Both the position numbers and the translations under genes were made by a program. Positions 4,544-5,237 of a stretch of 5,237 nucleotides of DNA are shown here, piece after piece. This stretch comes from Oscillospiraceae bacterium (GTDB lineage Bacteria; Bacillota_A; Clostridia; Oscillospirales; Ruminococcaceae), in NCBI GenBank assembly GCA_017848205.1, contig JAGDDO010000181.1:1-5237 (forward strand), read 5' to 3'. How positions within the stretch are numbered: the stretch's first letter is position 1; every line of letters begins with the position of its first letter. The notes under the pieces were generated by a model. That model had not been told where the DNA came from and did no database searches. It worked only from the letters and a program-made list of their open reading frames with translations.

Positions 4544-5237
4544 TAATTCTGGGCAGCGTGTCTGCGTTCAGGGATGTTATGTTTATAAAGATCTTTCATG
4601 CCTGCTGTTGTAGCACATATAACTCTGTCAAGTACGATGAACATTGACGGAAGAACCGTGAGTACAACTATTGTACTTACAACAGCACCTCTTGAAAGAA
4701 GAACTGTTATTGAACTGATCATATCAATATCGGAGCAGAGACCTACGCCGAATGTAGCTGCAAATAAGCAAGTACCGCTTATGATTACAGGTTTTATTGA
4801 CGAACGGTGAGCTTTTCGTACCGCCTCATATTTGTCAAAGCCTTTAAGTCTGTATTCCTGGTATTTACCTGTCATAAGTATCGCATAATCGACTGTAGCA
4901 CCAAGCTGGATTGTTCCGATCACGATGCTTGCAACGAACGGAAGGGAAGTATGCATGTAGTACGGGAATGACATATTTATGCATATTGCAAATTCAATTA
5001 CGCTTACCAGGATAACCGGAATTGATACCGACTTGAAAACTATCATTACGATAATGAAGATAGCCGCAATTGAAACGATGTTTACTGTTGTGATATCCAC
5101 ATCAGTTACATCTGCCAGATCCCTGGTAAGAGGAGCTTCACCGACTATAAGGGAATCCTTGCTGTAGGACTTGAGGATGCCGTTTACCTTATCTATCTGT
5201 TCGTTTGCTTCTGAAGTAGCTGTTTTGTAATTTGAAC
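4543..5237 (-). CDS. MMPL/RND family transporter, C-terminal fragment
   Basis: The frame is open to the right window edge, and the last 230 residues plus a TAA stop are present. The GTG at 5100 is an internal Val codon, because the frame runs on upstream (KDSLIVGEAPLTRDLADVTD). Visible residues 1-45 are the end of the second extracellular loop. Five hydrophobic segments follow at about 49-67, 70-90, 96-113, 137-157 and 163-192, matching TM8-12 of an RND/MMPL fold. The third contains LGATVDYAIL, with the Asp-Tyr pair (D106, Y107 of the fragment) that in MMPL transporters lies in the proton-relay membrane core. A short basic tail (PERRH) follows. The family exports lipids, amphiphiles or peptides using the proton gradient. 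It is the first visible gene of an operon with the heptad-repeat protein. The substrate is unknown. Confidence 0.9.
   Translation of the reverse strand, partial: SNYKTATSEANEQIDKVNGILKSYSKDSLIVGEAPLTRDLADVTDVDITTVNIVSIAAIFIIVMIVFKSVSIPVILVSVIEFAICINMSFPYYMHTSLPFVASIVIGTIQLGATVDYAILMTGKYQEYRLKGFDKYEAVRKAHRSSIKPVIISGTCLFAATFGVGLCSDIDMISSITVLLSRGAVVSTIVVLTVLPSMFIVLDRVICATTAGMKDLYKHNIPERRHAAQN

Noticed and set aside
5098..5100. GTG as the start codon of the transporter
   Set aside because: The frame stays open upstream with typical MMPL loop sequence, and only five membrane segments would remain. It is an internal Val codon.

Overview
The window looks like chromosomal DNA from an anaerobic Firmicute, most plausibly a gut or rumen Clostridia/Ruminococcus-type organism. 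The clues are consensus sigma-A promoters, strong AGGAGG-type ribosome binding sites, mid-GC codon use, a SPASM radical SAM enzyme, and an MMPL transporter next to a secreted xxxLxxG heptad-repeat protein, a pairing familiar from Clostridia. The taxon is inferred from style and protein families, not from a marker gene.

Layout, left to right. (1) Positions 1-423, minus strand: the N-terminal 141 residues of a YgiQ-family (UPF0313) radical SAM protein, cut by the window edge. (2) Positions 424-742: a divergent control region. It has a perfect TTGACA-17-TATAAT promoter firing left into ygiQ and a TTGAAA-17-TATAAT promoter firing right. Each overlaps an inverted repeat. After the rightward start comes a roughly 140-nt leader with three hairpins. 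The last hairpin is followed by five T's, and its 3' strand can pair alternatively with a copy of the 5' strand at the very start of the transcript. (3) Positions 743-1732, plus strand: a compact 329-residue radical SAM/SPASM enzyme with a complete set of cluster cysteines. No precursor peptide is visible beside it. (4) Positions 1737-4529, minus strand: a 930-residue secreted protein with a signal peptide, a Thr/Glu-rich linker, an N-terminal beta-rich domain and two long blocks of xxxLxxG heptads separated by an Ala-rich coiled coil. (5) Positions 4543-5237, minus strand: the C-terminal 230 residues of an MMPL/RND-type transporter, cut by the right edge.

The transporter and the heptad protein form a tightly coupled operon. 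They are 13 nt apart, and the second gene's Shine-Dalgarno overlaps the first gene's stop. They probably act together at the cell envelope. This operon runs head-on into the radical SAM gene, with only 4 nt between the two stop codons and no convincing bidirectional terminator.

I see no CRISPR array, tRNA, rRNA, transposase, phage or defence gene. The most unusual signals are the structured leader in front of the radical SAM gene and the higher-order repeats of the heptad protein. I do not claim a proven new system.
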